Translations under genes and position numbers: made by a program
The notes under the pieces: model-generated
The model's database searches: none
What the model saw: only the letters and a program-made list of their open reading frames with translations
Told to the model about the DNA's origin: nothing
Shown here: positions 28,573 to 38,637 of the stretch, one piece after another
How the letters are laid out: every line of letters starts with the position of its first letter
Numbering within the stretch: position 1 is the first letter of the stretch
Assembly (NCBI RefSeq): GCF_017353515.1
Contig: NZ_JAFMPY010000008.1
Location: forward strand, 1 to 64,000
Reading direction: 5' to 3'
From: Jiella sonneratiae
Lineage (GTDB): Bacteria > Pseudomonadota > Alphaproteobacteria > Rhizobiales > Rhizobiaceae
Length of the DNA: 64,000 nt

Positions 28573-30828
28573 TCAGCCCTTCTTCGGCCGCTTCGGGCCG
28601 GACGTCTTGTCCGCTCCGCCCTTCGGCTTTCCCGGGCCGCGCCGCTTGCCCATGCGCTGCGTCGGATCGAGCGCCCGCGCCTTGGCCGGCCGTTCCGCCT
28701 CGGCGGCGGCTTCCGCCTTCTTCGGCCCGACGGGCCGTCCGCCGGGAGCGATCCAGACGTTGGAGAGCCGCCGGCCAGCACCGGCGGGCCTCTGCGGCGC
28801 GGCCTCCGCCTCGGAAAAGCGCCGGTCGCCGCGCTTGCCGGGACCGCGGGGCGCCTCGCCGCCGCGAACCATGTCGTCGCGATCGCTGGCGCGGCGCGGC
28901 TTCCACGGCTTTGACGCATCGCCCGTGCCGCGCGGGCGCAGGCCCTCGCCGGCGTCGCGGGCCTTGCCGCGGCCGCCGCGCTCAACACCGGGCGAACGGC
29001 CGGGCCGCTCGCCGCGCCCTGCCCCGCTTCCGCGCTTCTCGCCGCCGCCGCGTTCCTGCCGGTCCGGACGGGTGTCGAGCCGCTCCAGCGCCTCCTCGCG
29101 CTTTTCCTCGCGCTGGCGCTTGCGGTTCGGCTGGGTCTCAGAACGCGGCTTCTTCTTTGCGTCCGCGCCGGCGCCGCGCGGCGCCTTCTCCGCCTCGACC
29201 GGCCGGTTGGAGAACGGATTGAGGATCGGCGCGTCGAAATCGGCGCCGGCCTCCTCGATCAGGCGGGGCCCGAGCTGGTCGCGCAGGGTCTTGCCGTGGA
29301 TCTCGCGCACCGCGCCCTCGGGCAGGTCGGCAAGCTGGAACGGCCCGTAGGATAGCCGGATCAGGCGGTTCACCTCGAGGCCGAGATGGCCGAGGACGCG
29401 CTTGACCTCGCGGTTCTTGCCTTCGCGCAGGCCGAGGGTGAGCCAGACGTTGGAGCCCTGGACCCGGTCGAGGCTCGCCTCGATCGCGCCGTAGAAGACA
29501 CCCTCGATGGCGATGCCCTCCCGGAGCTCGTCGAGCCGCGCCTGGTCGACCTCGCCATGGGCGCGCACCCGGTAGCGCCGCAGCCAGCCGGTCGCCGGCA
29601 GTTCCAGCGTGCGGGCGAGACCGCCGTCATTGGTGAGGAGCAGCAGCCCCTCGGTGTTAATGTCGAGGCGGCCGATCGACAGCACCCGCGGCATCTCGGC
29701 CGGGAGCTTCTCGAAGACGGTCGGCCGACCTTCCGGGTCGCGGTTGGTGGTGACGAGACCGGCCGGCTTGTGGAAGAGCCACAGCCGGGTGCGCTCGATC
29801 TGCGGCAGCGCCTCGCCGTCGACGGTGATCCGGTCCTTCGGGCCGACGTCGAGGGCCGGGCTTTCGAGCACCGCGCCGTTCACCGCGACGCGGCCCTCGG
29901 CGATCATCGCCTCGGCGTCGCGGCGCGAGGCGACGCCCGCCCGGGCGAGCCGGCGGGCGATGCGCATGGTGAGCTGCGCCTCGCCGGCGGCATCGAGCGC
30001 CGCCGTCTCCGCGCGCGGCTTGCGGGGCGCGGAAGCGTCGCCGCGGCCGCGCGGCGGCCGCGCCTCGGCGCGCCGGCCCTCGCCGGCATCGCGTCCGCCG
30101 CGGCCGGCGGCCTTGCCGTCGCGACCGGCCCGCCCGGCATGTTCGCCGCCTTCGGAACGCTGTGCCCCGTCGCGGCGCGGCCGGCGGGTATCGTCGCGAC
30201 CGCCGGCGGCCGGCCGGCGCTTGCCGTCGCGCGCCGGGAAGCGGTCGCGCTGCGGCTTTGCGGCGGGATCGTCGCCTCGCCTGTCCCCGGCTCTGTCGCT
30301 CGCCAGCGGACGGGCCCGACGGCCCGTCTCGCCTTCGCCGGTGCCGTCGGCGTCGTGGCTGCGGCGGCCGTAGCTCCGCGGCCTGCCGCCCCGGTCGTCG
30401 CCGGATGCCCCGGCATGGGAGTGCATACCCCGGCTCTTCGGGCTGAAGGGCTTGCCGGCGCCGCGGCTGCGGAACGGCCGCTCGCCCCGATCCTCGCCGC
30501 CCTGAACGCCCTGACCTTCCTCGCCGCGCGGACGAAACGGGCGCCGCTCCTGGCGCTCGCCGTCGCCGGAGCGCTCGCGGCCGCGCCTGTCGCCGGCACC
30601 GTTCGAGGCAGCCGCCCCGCGCGGGCCCCGCCGCTGCTTGAAGCCGGAGCCGTCCGCCGCGCCCTCGCCGCGTTCGCGCCGCGGCTTGCCGGCACCGCCG
30701 GAGTCCTGGCGGCGGGGCGCCCGCCCCTTCGCAGGACGCTCGCCGCTTTCCCGGCGCGGTCCGCCGCGCGGGCGCGAGCCGCCCTTCTTCTGGCCGGGCC
30801 CCTCGCCGGTCTTCTCGTCATCGCTCAT
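28573..30828 (-). CDS. RluB-like pseudouridine synthase with long disordered tails
   Basis: The 751-residue protein has a central catalytic part of about 240 residues. It begins with an S4 RNA-binding domain (RIARRLARAGVASRRDAEAM, near residue 285), followed by the RsuA/RluB core with the catalytic aspartate in GRLDINTEGLLLLTNDG. It would modify 23S or 16S rRNA. The first 280 and the last 200 residues are low-complexity, rich in Arg, Gly, Pro and Asp, with many RG and RRD repeats, and are surely unstructured. Tails like this occur in rhizobial homologues, but these are long. The exact rRNA position is not predictable from sequence alone. Confidence 0.88.
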   Translation of the reverse strand: MSDDEKTGEGPGQKKGGSRPRGGPRRESGERPAKGRAPRRQDSGGAGKPRRERGEGAADGSGFKQRRGPRGAAASNGAGDRRGRERSGDGERQERRPFRPRGEEGQGVQGGEDRGERPFRSRGAGKPFSPKSRGMHSHAGASGDDRGGRPRSYGRRSHDADGTGEGETGRRARPLASDRAGDRRGDDPAAKPQRDRFPARDGKRRPAAGGRDDTRRPRRDGAQRSEGGEHAGRAGRDGKAAGRGGRDAGEGRRAEARPPRGRGDASAPRKPRAETAALDAAGEAQLTMRIARRLARAGVASRRDAEAMIAEGRVAVNGAVLESPALDVGPKDRITVDGEALPQIERTRLWLFHKPAGLVTTNRDPEGRPTVFEKLPAEMPRVLSIGRLDINTEGLLLLTNDGGLARTLELPATGWLRRYRVRAHGEVDQARLDELREGIAIEGVFYGAIEASLDRVQGSNVWLTLGLREGKNREVKRVLGHLGLEVNRLIRLSYGPFQLADLPEGAVREIHGKTLRDQLGPRLIEEAGADFDAPILNPFSNRPVEAEKAPRGAGADAKKKPRSETQPNRKRQREEKREEALERLDTRPDRQERGGGEKRGSGAGRGERPGRSPGVERGGRGKARDAGEGLRPRGTGDASKPWKPRRASDRDDMVRGGEAPRGPGKRGDRRFSEAEAAPQRPAGAGRRLSNVWIAPGGRPVGPKKAEAAAEAERPAKARALDPTQRMGKRRGPGKPKGGADKTSGPKRPKKG

Positions 30829-31049
30829 CGTCAGGCTTTCACTGCTTCGCGGCGTCGACGGGTGCTTTGCCCGGACGCTGCGTCTTCCCAGAAATTCGCT
30901 TGTCCGGTCCCTGCCGGGAGCTTCGCGCCGCCGCGAGAAGTGCCGCGCCCCGCACGATGCCGCGACGAAGATCCGGACCCTTCGCGGCTTTCGCCGTCGC
31001 TGCCGGGTGCTATAGCAAGGCCTCGACCATCGGGTAAGAGCGACATCAC

Positions 31050-31496
31050 ATGCCGCGCCGCAATTTCATGGATCTCGCTCTGCAGGAGGCCGAAGGTGCG
31101 GCGGCGCGCGGCGAGGTGCCGGTCGGCGCGGTGGTCGCCTGCGGGGACGCGGTCGTCGCCGCCGCCGGCAACGAGACGATCGCCCGGTCGGACCCGACGG
31201 CCCATGCCGAGATCGTGGCGATCCGCATCGCCTGTGCGGCGCTCGGCAGCCAGCGCCTCGGCGCCTGCGACCTCTACGTCACGCTGGAGCCCTGCGCGAT
31301 GTGTGCGGCGGCGATCTCGTTCGCGCGGATCCGCCGGCTCTATTACGGCGCAGCCGACGAAAAGGGCGGCGCGGTGGAGAACGGGCCGCGCTTTTTCGCC
31401 CAGCCGACCTGCCACCACGCGCCGGAGGTCTATTCGGGGATCGCGGCGACGGCGAGCGCCGCGCTGCTGCGCACCTTCTTCGCCCGAAGGCGATGA
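31050..31496 (+). CDS. tadA: tRNA-specific adenosine deaminase TadA
   Basis: A 148-residue cytidine-deaminase-fold protein with zinc ligands in TAHAEIVAI and PCAMCAAA, and the proton-shuttling glutamate in HAE. TadA converts A34 to inosine in tRNA-Arg(ACG). Length and motifs are standard. It is divergent from the RluB-like gene, with about 220 bases between, and converges with the lipoprotein gene to its right. Confidence 0.93.
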   Translation: MPRRNFMDLALQEAEGAAARGEVPVGAVVACGDAVVAAAGNETIARSDPTAHAEIVAIRIACAALGSQRLGACDLYVTLEPCAMCAAAISFARIRRLYYGAADEKGGAVENGPRFFAQPTCHHAPEVYSGIAATASAALLRTFFARRR

Positions 31497-31530
31497 GGCC
31501 GGACGGCTCCCGGCCTCGGCGGAAGGACGG

Positions 31531-32214
31531 TCAGAAGGGCAGGAGGTTGCCGAGCTTGTCGAGGAAGCCCCCGCCATTGCCGCGCAGGCGACGCTGCTTG
31601 GCCTCCTCGTCCTCGCCCGGATCGCCGACCGGGGCAGAGGCGGCGGGCTCGCGATATTTCAGCGGCGGCTCGCTCAGATATTTGCGCTGCGTCGGGCTGC
31701 CCTGCTTCTGCTCGGCGATGCGCTTCTTGATCAGCTCGCTGCGGCTTTCCATCTGGTCAGGCGGAAGCACGCCGGCGTCCCTGCCGTTCTTGCGGAAATT
31801 GTAGGTGCCGCCGCTGGTGCGGTCGAGATATTCCCGCGTGACGCCTTCCTTGTTCTTGGTGGCGAATTCGGCCGGCAGCGGCCCGTCGCCCTGATAGGCG
31901 GCGGCCTGGATGCGCGCCGAGCGCTCCTCCGGCGATTCCGGCCAGCTCGGGTCGCCCGTCGTGTTGCGCGCCACCTGCGGCTGCGGCAACACGGCGGTGT
32001 TCTCCGGCTTCACCAGTTCGGGGCGTGGCGTGTAGGCGATCTTCTGCTTGCCCTCGGTATCGCCGAGCGAAACGAAGTTGTTGAGATCGTCGAACAGCGT
32101 CTCGCCCTGCGACTTGCCGGTGCCGTAGGTCGGGCCGAGGCAGCCGCCGAGCGACAGGCACCCGGACAGGAGAACGGCTGCGGCGACGCCCCTCCGGGCG
32201 GTAATCGGCATCAT
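31531..32214 (-). CDS. Rhizobial-type lipoprotein next to ileS, 227 residues
   Basis: An N-terminal lipoprotein signal ends in the lipobox LGGC (cysteine near residue 25). The mature part has a conserved-looking run, YGTGKSQGETLFDDLNNF, then KIAYTPRPELVKPENTAVLP and WPESPEERSARI, and a charged C-terminus ending LLPF. I recall similar lipoproteins beside ileS in rhizobia, with unknown role; an outer-membrane link is a guess. The second methionine may be the true start. Confidence 0.75.
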   Translation of the reverse strand: MMPITARRGVAAAVLLSGCLSLGGCLGPTYGTGKSQGETLFDDLNNFVSLGDTEGKQKIAYTPRPELVKPENTAVLPQPQVARNTTGDPSWPESPEERSARIQAAAYQGDGPLPAEFATKNKEGVTREYLDRTSGGTYNFRKNGRDAGVLPPDQMESRSELIKKRIAEQKQGSPTQRKYLSEPPLKYREPAASAPVGDPGEDEEAKQRRLRGNGGGFLDKLGNLLPF

Positions 32215-32614
32215 GGCGATACGTCCCCCTCATGCGGGCGGCAGGGCCGTCTTCCGGCGGTGCCGCTTGGAACCCCTCGATTCCGCCGAGATCAACGGAC
32301 GGGCCGGCCCCCTCATCGGAGCCTCGCCGCCCTCATTCGGCGGAGCGCACGGACGAGAACGCCCTGCGCCGCGTGGCCGGCCCCGTTCCCCCTTCGAACG
32401 AGCCCAGCCGGATTTTTGCATAGGCGGAACTTCGCCGAAGGCCAAGTCCGATTCCGCAAGCTTCGTCCGCATCGCACGGGAATCCGGCAAATTCCGGGCG
32501 CATGGTTGCGAAACCACGGCAAATTCGCCGGCCGGCGGCCCGGCTCTTCGCCGGGCCCAGCGCGATGCCCGGCCACGATCGCCTGCACCCCCCGCGCGGC
32601 AGCCTCAGGCAGCC
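32215..32614. other. Spacer between ileS and the lipoprotein gene
   Basis: About 400 bases on the 3' side of ileS. Several frames are open but none has a good start or recognisable product. The lspA gene that often follows ileS is not here. I see no terminator with a T run. Confidence 0.45.
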
Positions 32615-35600
32615 TCAGGCGGCGAGGCGCCCGGCGGCCTTCAGCTCGCGCAGCGCCTTGGCGTCGCGGGCGGAAACGTCCGGGAACTCGGGATCGGCAC
32701 CGACGTCGCCGGTGATCTTCCACGACCTGGCGCATTTCGCCCCTTCGGCCTTGGCGAAGACGACGGCGACGCCCGGAACGTCGGCGAGGGTGAAGGCGCC
32801 CTCCGGCGCGGCCTCGCCGGAGATCTCGATCCCAGACGTGATGCAGATCTCGGCGAAGTCGGCGGCTGCGACCAGCGCGCGGGTCTCGGCGTCGGCGACG
32901 TGGACCGTCGGCCAGGCCTCGAGCGAGGAGCCGATCACCTTGTCGCGGCGCTTTTCCTCCAGCGCGCCCATGACGACGCGGCGCACCCGCCGCACCGCCT
33001 GCCAGCGGGCGGCGAGCGCCTCGTCGCGCCAGGCGGGATCGACCTCGCGGAACTGCTCGAGATGCACCGACACCGCCTCCGGATGCCGCGACAGCCAGGC
33101 TTCCTCCATGGTGAAGGGCAGCATCGGCGCGAGCCAGGTGACCAGATGGTCGAACAGGGTGCGCACCACCTGCAGCGCCGCCTTGCGCTTTACCGAGGAG
33201 ATCGGGTCGCAATAGAGCGCGTCCTTGCGGACGTCGAAATAGAAGGCCGAGAGCTCGACGACGACGAAATCGAGCAGGGCGCGGGAGATGCGCTTGAAGT
33301 CGAAGGCGTCGTAGCCCCTGGTCACCACCTCATCGAGCTCGGCGATCCGGTGCAGCATCAGCCGTTCCAGCTCGGGCATGTCGGCGTGAGCCACCTCGTC
33401 GCCGGTGTCGTGGGCGAGCGTGCCGAGCATCCAGCGGATGGTGTTCCTGAGCTTGCGGTAGGAATCGACGTTTGTCTGGAGGATCGTCTTGCCGAGTCTC
33501 AGATCCTCGGAATAGTCGGACGAGACCACCCAGAGCCTCAGGATGTCGGCGCCGGACTGCTTGATCACCTCCTGCGGGGTGACGACGTTGCCGAGCGACT
33601 TCGACATCTTGCGGCCCTCCTCGTCCATGACGAAGCCATGGGTGAGGACGGCGTCGTAGGGCGCGCGGCCGCGCGTCCCGCAGCTTTCCAGGAGCGAGGA
33701 GTGGAACCAGCCGCGATGCTGGTCGGAGCCTTCGAGGTAGAGGTCCGCCGGCCATTTCAGATCCGGACGCTTTTCCAGGCAGAAGGCGTGGGTCGAGCCG
33801 GAATCGAACCAGACGTCGAGGATGTCGCGGACCATGGCCCACTTCTCGCCGTCATGGCCGTTGCCGAGGAAGCGCTCCTTGGCGCCCTCGGCGAACCACG
33901 CATCGGCGCCCTCCTCCGCGAATGCCTTGAGGATGCGCTCGTTCACCGCCTCGTCCTTCAGGACGTTGCCATCCGCGTCGGCGAAGACGCAGATCGGCAC
34001 GCCCCAGGCCCGTTGGCGGGACAAAACCCAGTCCGGCCGCTCGGCGATCATGCCGCGCAGCCGGTTCTGGCCCGACGCCGGGACGAAGCGGGTCTCGTCG
34101 ATGGCGGCAAGCGCGCGATGACGCAGGGTATCTTCGGTCGATGGAGAGCCGATCTCCCCCCTTGTGGGGGAGATGCCCGGCAGGGCAGAGGGGGGTGCGC
34201 CAAGCGCCGATCCGCCAGAAGGTTGCGCCGAGGCGCCCCCCTCTGTCGGCTTCGCCGACATCTCCCCCGCAAGGGGGGAGATCGGCGCCGCGCCCTCCAG
34301 CCCGTACCCGCCGAGATCCCGGTCCATATGCACGAACCACTGCGGCGTGTTGCGGAAGATCACCGGCTTCTTGGAGCGCCAGCTATGCGGATAGGAATGC
34401 TTCAGCCGGCCGCGGGCCAGAAGATTGCCGGCGGCAATCAGCGCGTCGATGACCCTCTTGTTGGCATCGCCCTTCTTGCCCTTGTCGTCGATGACGCGCG
34501 CCGGCCCCTCGGGCGCATCCGGCCCGAAGCCGGGCGCGTCCTTGGTATAGAAGCCGTCGTCGTCGACGGTGAAGGGGATGGCCGTGTCGATGCCGCGCCG
34601 TTCGAGATCGCGGCGCATCTCCATCCAGGCGTCGAAGTCCTCGCGGCCGTGGCCGGGCGCGGTGTGGACGAAGCCCGTGCCGGCATCGTCGGTGACGTGA
34701 TCGCCGGCGATGAGCGGGACGGGGAAGGCATAAGGCACGGACGATGACGCGCCGATCTCCCCCCTTGAGGGGGAGATGCCCGGCAGGGCAGAGGGGGGTG
34801 CCTCGGCACCGCCCCTACCCCCCTCTGTCGGCTGCGCCGACATCTCCCCCGCAAGGGGGGAGATCGGGCGCCACGCCTTGAGAGGGTGATCGACGACGAG
34901 GCCGCGGAGATCGGCGGCAGGGACATCGGCGACCTTATGCCAGCCGCCTTCCGGCAGGCGCGCCTTGGCGAAAACGTCGGCGGCCAGCGCGTCGGCGAGG
35001 ACGTAGCGCTCGCCCTCTTTCGCCCAGCGCGGATTCTCGGCGTCGTCCGGCGCGGTCACCTCGTAAAGGCCGTAGGCGATGCGATCGGAAAAGGCGATGG
35101 CGCGGTTGCCGGGGATGGTCCAGGGCGTCGTCGTCCAGATGACCACCGAGGCGCCCGCCAGCGTGCCTTCGCCGCGAACCGGAAACTTCACCCACACCGT
35201 ATCCGACTCGTGGTCGTGATACTCGACCTCGGCCTCGGCGAGTGCGGTCTTTTCCACCACCGACCACATCACCGGCTTGGAGCCGCGATAGAGCTGGCCG
35301 GACATGGCGAACTTCAAGAGCTCGCCGGCGATCACCGCCTCCGCACCGTAGGCCATGGTGAGGTAGGGATCCTTGAAGTCGCCCTCGACGCCGAGGCGGC
35401 GGAACTCGCCGGCCTGGACGTCCACCCAGTGTTCGGCATAGGCGCGGCATTCCTTGCGGAACTCGATCATCGCCGCGGCATCGCTGAGGTCCGGCTTCTG
35501 ACGTCCCTTGGAGCGGTAGTTCTCCTCCTCGATCTTCCACTCGATCGGCAGGCCGTGGCAGTCCCAGCCGGGCACATAGTTGGCGTCGTAGCCGCGCATC

Positions 35601-35899
35601 TGGAAGGAGCGGTTGATGACGTCCTTGAGGATCTTGTTCAGCGCGTGGCCGATGTGGAGATTGCCGTTGGCATAGGGCGGCCCGTCGTGGAGGACGTATT
35701 TCGGCCGTCCCGCGGAGGCCTGCCGCAGCTTGCCGTAGAGATCCATGCCGTTCCACTTGTCGAGCCATTCCGGCTCGGCCTTGGGAAGGCCGGCGCGCAT
35801 TGGGAATTCGGTCTCTGGCAGGAACAGCGTCTTGGCGTAGTCCACCGTGCCGGCGGAGGCAGCGTCGGAAAGTCCGGTGTCGGTCGTCTTGTCGGTCAT
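32615..35899 (-). CDS. ileS: Isoleucyl-tRNA synthetase with two in-frame repeat inserts
   Basis: A class I synthetase of 1094 residues that charges tRNA-Ile. HIGH ([16 protein letters not shown]) and KMSKS ([12 protein letters not shown]) are intact, and the editing domain has [15 protein letters not shown]. It is about 100 residues longer than usual alphaproteobacterial enzymes (about 970-1000). The surplus consists of two inserts made from palindromic repeat family 1: residues about 345-382, just before the [12 protein letters not shown] editing block, and about 539-583, between [10 protein letters not shown] and [13 protein letters not shown]. Both keep the frame, and each encodes [15 protein letters not shown] and [16 protein letters not shown]. 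As a single essential enzyme, it is presumably active. No C-terminal zinc-binding cysteine cluster was seen. Confidence 0.95.
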   Translation of the reverse strand: MTDKTTDTGLSDAASAGTVDYAKTLFLPETEFPMRAGLPKAEPEWLDKWNGMDLYGKLRQASAGRPKYVLHDGPPYANGNLHIGHALNKILKDVINRSFQMRGYDANYVPGWDCHGLPIEWKIEEENYRSKGRQKPDLSDAAAMIEFRKECRAYAEHWVDVQAGEFRRLGVEGDFKDPYLTMAYGAEAVIAGELLKFAMSGQLYRGSKPVMWSVVEKTALAEAEVEYHDHESDTVWVKFPVRGEGTLAGASVVIWTTTPWTIPGNRAIAFSDRIAYGLYEVTAPDDAENPRWAKEGERYVLADALAADVFAKARLPEGGWHKVADVPAADLRGLVVDHPLKAWRPISPLAGEMSAQPTEGGRGGAEAPPSALPGISPSRGEIGASSSVPYAFPVPLIAGDHVTDDAGTGFVHTAPGHGREDFDAWMEMRRDLERRGIDTAIPFTVDDDGFYTKDAPGFGPDAPEGPARVIDDKGKKGDANKRVIDALIAAGNLLARGRLKHSYPHSWRSKKPVIFRNTPQWFVHMDRDLGGYGLEGAAPISPLAGEMSAKPTEGGASAQPSGGSALGAPPSALPGISPTRGEIGSPSTEDTLRHRALAAIDETRFVPASGQNRLRGMIAERPDWVLSRQRAWGVPICVFADADGNVLKDEAVNERILKAFAEEGADAWFAEGAKERFLGNGHDGEKWAMVRDILDVWFDSGSTHAFCLEKRPDLKWPADLYLEGSDQHRGWFHSSLLESCGTRGRAPYDAVLTHGFVMDEEGRKMSKSLGNVVTPQEVIKQSGADILRLWVVSSDYSEDLRLGKTILQTNVDSYRKLRNTIRWMLGTLAHDTGDEVAHADMPELERLMLHRIAELDEVVTRGYDAFDFKRISRALLDFVVVELSAFYFDVRKDALYCDPISSVKRKAALQVVRTLFDHLVTWLAPMLPFTMEEAWLSRHPEAVSVHLEQFREVDPAWRDEALAARWQAVRRVRRVVMGALEEKRRDKVIGSSLEAWPTVHVADAETRALVAAADFAEICITSGIEISGEAAPEGAFTLADVPGVAVVFAKAEGAKCARSWKITGDVGADPEFPDVSARDAKALRELKAAGRLAA
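34150..34285. repeat. Palindromic repeat family 1 pair inside ileS (insert 2)
   Basis: Two inverted units: 34150-34196 (GATCTCCCCC start, with the GCCCGGCAGGGC hairpin) and 34236-34285 (CCCCCCTCTGTCGG, with the TGTCGGCTTCGCCGACA hairpin, ending CAAGGGGGGAGATCGG). About 40 bases lie between. The pair encodes about 45 residues of ileS in frame. Confidence 0.93.
34753..34867. repeat. Palindromic repeat family 1 pair inside ileS (insert 1)
   Basis: Units at 34753-34799 and 34818-34867 face each other with 18 bases between. They are nearly identical to the pair at 34150-34285, with small changes (TTGAGGGG for TTGTGGGG, and GGCTGCGCCGACA for GGCTTCGCCGACA). The pair encodes about 38 residues of the ileS editing domain region. 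Confidence 0.93.
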
Positions 35900-36231
35900 C
35901 TGGGGTACCGTGTCGTTCGCCGCAGAGAGGAAGGCGGCGCAGGAAATCCGCGTCGGGTGCGAGAAGGCAAAGCGTCCCGGCCCTTCGACGGCTCGCAGCG
36001 AGCCGGTCAGAAGGCCGGGCGGCTAATTCGCAAAATGGCGTGGCGTGCGCGCGTTCCCGACATGGGCGCTGGCTTTAGCAACTCGGCGGAACGAAGGGAA
36101 GAACGAGAATCGGCGCAGCGCCGGCAGGGTGCGGTGTCCGGCAACTCGAATCGCTCATTGCCGCAGCGAAAGCCGCATCTATCCTTCTTCCGGTCCCCGG
36201 CGCTTCCGTCGCCGGCCCGGAAAGGCTCGCC
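35900..36231. other. Spacer between divergent ileS and a small membrane protein gene
   Basis: About 330 bases that must hold the promoters of two divergent genes. No T-box, riboswitch or clear promoter boxes were recognised. A GGAAAGG ribosome site for the right-hand gene lies at its end. Confidence 0.4.
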
Positions 36232-36513
36232 ATGCCGGCCCTCCTGCGCTTTCTCCTGCGCAACGCGCTGATCGGCTTTTCGGCCGCGGCGATGCTCGTC
36301 GCGGCGATGGTGGTGACCGACACGGCCGGCTTCGGCACGGTGATCCGCCAGTCCGACATCGGCCTCATCGCCGCGGCGCTATCGGTCTATTTCCTCGGCC
36401 TGACCTTTTCGAGCGTCCAGATCGGCATCGCGCTGATGACCGGCCAGGCGACGCCGGACGACGACGTCCGGCAGCGCCGCCCCGCAAGGCCATCCGCCGG
36501 CCGGCATCGCTGA
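36232..36513 (+). CDS. Small membrane protein, 93 residues
   Basis: Two hydrophobic segments (residues about 10-30 and 42-66) flank a short polar loop. The N-terminus is basic and the C-terminal tail is polar and arginine-rich (DDDVRQRRPARPSAGRHR). GGAAAGG precedes the ATG at suitable spacing. No family function is recognised. It lies between ileS (divergent) and ribF (convergent). Confidence 0.65.
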   Translation: MPALLRFLLRNALIGFSAAAMLVAAMVVTDTAGFGTVIRQSDIGLIAAALSVYFLGLTFSSVQIGIALMTGQATPDDDVRQRRPARPSAGRHR

Positions 36514-36553
36514 GCGGAAGGGTGCAAGGCGCCGTGACCGAAGCTTCGGCAGG

Positions 36554-37537
36554 TCAGAAGGCCATCCGCCGGTCGAGGTCGCCGAGCGGCGCGGCGCCGG
36601 CGAGCGCGGCCCTGGCCTCGGCACTGTCGCGGTCCATCTGGGCGATCAGCGCCTCGACGCTGTCGAACTTCTTCTCGCCGCGCAGGCGCTCGAAGATCGA
36701 GACGGCGATCGTGTCGCCGTAGAGATCGCCGGAAAAGTCGAACAGGAAGGTCTCGAACAGCGCCGCGCCGTCGTCGAAGGTCGGGCGGCGGCCGTAGCTC
36801 GCGACGCCGTCGTGGAGCGAGCCGTCGGCGCGGCGAAGCCGGACCGCATAGATGCCGAAGCTCAGCATGGTCTCCGGCTGAAGCGTGACGTTCGCCGTCG
36901 GATAGCCGAGGGTGCGGCCGAGCTGCGCGCCCCGCTGCACCGTGCCTTCGATCGTCCAGCGATAGCCGAGGAGCGCCGCGGCGCCGGCGACGTCACCCTC
37001 GCCGAGCAGTGCGCGGATGCGGCTCGACGAGATGGTCGCGCCGCCCGCATCCGTCCTCGCCGGCACCAGCGTCGCGCCGAAGCCATGCCGCTCGCCGGCG
37101 GCGACCAGCGTTTGGGGCGTCCCGGCGCGCTTGCGGCCGTAATGGAAGTCGAAGCCGGCGACGACGTGCGCGGCCCCGAGACAGTCGACGAGGACGGATC
37201 TGACGAAGTCGTCCGGCTCGATCCCCGCGAAGGCCCGGTCGAAGCCCTGCTCGACCACCGCGTCGAAGCCGAGCGCCGAAAGCAGCCTTGCCCGCACCGG
37301 CGCCGGGGTGAGCCGCGGCACCGGATGCTGCGGATCGAAGACGCTGCGCGGATGCGGCTCGAAGGTCAGGCAGATCAGCGGCCTTTCCTCCGCCTCCGCG
37401 ATCTCCCGGGCGGTGCCGAGCACCGCCTGGTGGCCGCGATGCACGCCGTCGAAATTGCCGATGGCGACGACACCGCCGCGCAGCCCCGCCGAGACCGTTC
37501 CGGCGGACAGTCTTGCGATGCTGCGGCCGCTGCTCAT
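36554..37537 (-). CDS. ribF: Bifunctional riboflavin kinase / FAD synthetase RibF
   Basis: A 327-residue enzyme that phosphorylates riboflavin to FMN and adenylates FMN to FAD. The N-terminal adenylyltransferase part has VAIGNFDGVHRGHQAVL (HxGH-type motif) and ISSSRIRALLGEGD; the C-terminal kinase part has LGYPTANV. Length is standard. The start at 37537 overlaps the stop of the HAD gene upstream by four bases (ATGA), showing a two-gene operon. Confidence 0.95.
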   Translation of the reverse strand: MSSGRSIARLSAGTVSAGLRGGVVAIGNFDGVHRGHQAVLGTAREIAEAEERPLICLTFEPHPRSVFDPQHPVPRLTPAPVRARLLSALGFDAVVEQGFDRAFAGIEPDDFVRSVLVDCLGAAHVVAGFDFHYGRKRAGTPQTLVAAGERHGFGATLVPARTDAGGATISSSRIRALLGEGDVAGAAALLGYRWTIEGTVQRGAQLGRTLGYPTANVTLQPETMLSFGIYAVRLRRADGSLHDGVASYGRRPTFDDGAALFETFLFDFSGDLYGDTIAVSIFERLRGEKKFDSVEALIAQMDRDSAEARAALAGAAPLGDLDRRMAF

Positions 37538-38391
37538 CCGAGCGCCGCCATGAAGTAGTTCGCCGAAAGGCCCTTTTCCGCCAGCACGCCGCCGACGGCC
37601 TGCGGATCTTCCGGCGTGTCGCCGAAGTCCTGGCCGTGGATGCCGCCGGTGATCAAGAGGACGTCGAGCCCGGCGTCGTTGGCGCCGCGGATGTCGGTCG
37701 CGAGCCCGTCGCCGACCGCGAGGATCCGCGCGCCCTCCCCGACGCCGGCGAGCCGCAGGGCCTCGGCGTAGATCGGCGGATAGGGCTTGCCCGCCATCGC
37801 CACCGCGCCGCCCTCTTCCTCGTAAGCCCTGGCGATCGCGCCGGCGCAATAGATCAGCTTCTCGCCGCGATGGACGACGATGTCGGGGTTGGCGCAGACC
37901 ATCGGCAGGCCGTTGCCGCGGAAGCCGGACAGAAGCTCGCGATAGTCCTCCGGCGTCTCGGTCTCGTCGTCGAAGAGGCCGGTGGCGACCACCGTCCGCG
38001 CCGCGGCGGGATCGTCGACGCGCTCGGCCGAGATCCCCCCAAAGAGGTCGACGTCGCGCTCGGGACCGATGTGGAAGAAGGGCGGCGTCGCCCGTTCGAT
38101 CAGCGCCCGCGTCACGTCGCCGGAGGTGACGATCGCGTCATAGGCGCTTCGTGCGAAGCCGAAACTGTCGAGCTGCGCGACGACGCCCTCGGCCCGGCGC
38201 GGGGCGTTGGTGATCAGCACGACGGTCGCGCCGCCGTCGCGCGCCGCGGAAAGCGCCCGTTCGGCCGCCGCGTGCTTTTCGAGGCCGTTGTGGACGACGC
38301 CCCAGATGTCGCAGAGGACCGCGTCGTAGCCGGCAGCAATTTCGGCGAGACGGTCGATCCGGCGGGGGACGATGGTGGCGCGGTCCTGCAT
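37534..38391 (-). CDS. HAD-superfamily class IIA hydrolase (TIGR01459 type)
   Basis: A 285-residue phosphatase-like protein with HAD motifs: DAVLCDIWGVVHNG (the first aspartate is the nucleophile), VVLITNAPRR (threonine of motif II), GKPYPPIYAEAL (lysine of motif III) and AVGDGLATDIRGANDAG (motif IV). The class IIA cap fits the NagD-like layout. It sits directly upstream of ribF with overlap, a conserved arrangement in rhizobia. A flavin-related phosphatase role would fit but is inferred. Confidence 0.88.
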   Translation of the reverse strand: MQDRATIVPRRIDRLAEIAAGYDAVLCDIWGVVHNGLEKHAAAERALSAARDGGATVVLITNAPRRAEGVVAQLDSFGFARSAYDAIVTSGDVTRALIERATPPFFHIGPERDVDLFGGISAERVDDPAAARTVVATGLFDDETETPEDYRELLSGFRGNGLPMVCANPDIVVHRGEKLIYCAGAIARAYEEEGGAVAMAGKPYPPIYAEALRLAGVGEGARILAVGDGLATDIRGANDAGLDVLLITGGIHGQDFGDTPEDPQAVGGVLAEKGLSANYFMAALG

Positions 38392-38600
38392 TCTTCGGTC
38401 CGGAAAATCGGGGTTGCGGGCTTGAATCTCGACCCGAGGCGATAGAGATGGGGGCGCAAGCGGTCAAGCAGCCGCCGGATCGCGGCGGAGCGCACGGGAC
38501 CTTGCAAAGCCGTTGCGGACGCGCGGCGAGCCGCGGTTCGGATCCCCGGATCCGGCGACGGACCGCACCGCCAAAGCGCCGAAAAATTTGCCGCCGCTCC

Positions 38601-38629
38601 TTGACTCCCCGATCCGACAGACACTATCT
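38601..38629 (+). promoter_or_regulatory. groESL promoter
   Basis: TTGACT (38601-38606) and CTATCT (38624-38629) are 17 bases apart, a near-consensus vegetative promoter. It lies just upstream of the CIRCE operator, as expected for HrcA-repressed heat-shock operons. Confidence 0.75.
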
Positions 38630-38637
38630 CGCCGGCG

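Noticed and set aside
32615-35899. ileS as a pseudogene because of the repeats
   Set aside because: The frame is uninterrupted and all catalytic and editing motifs are present; inserts add codons without stops.
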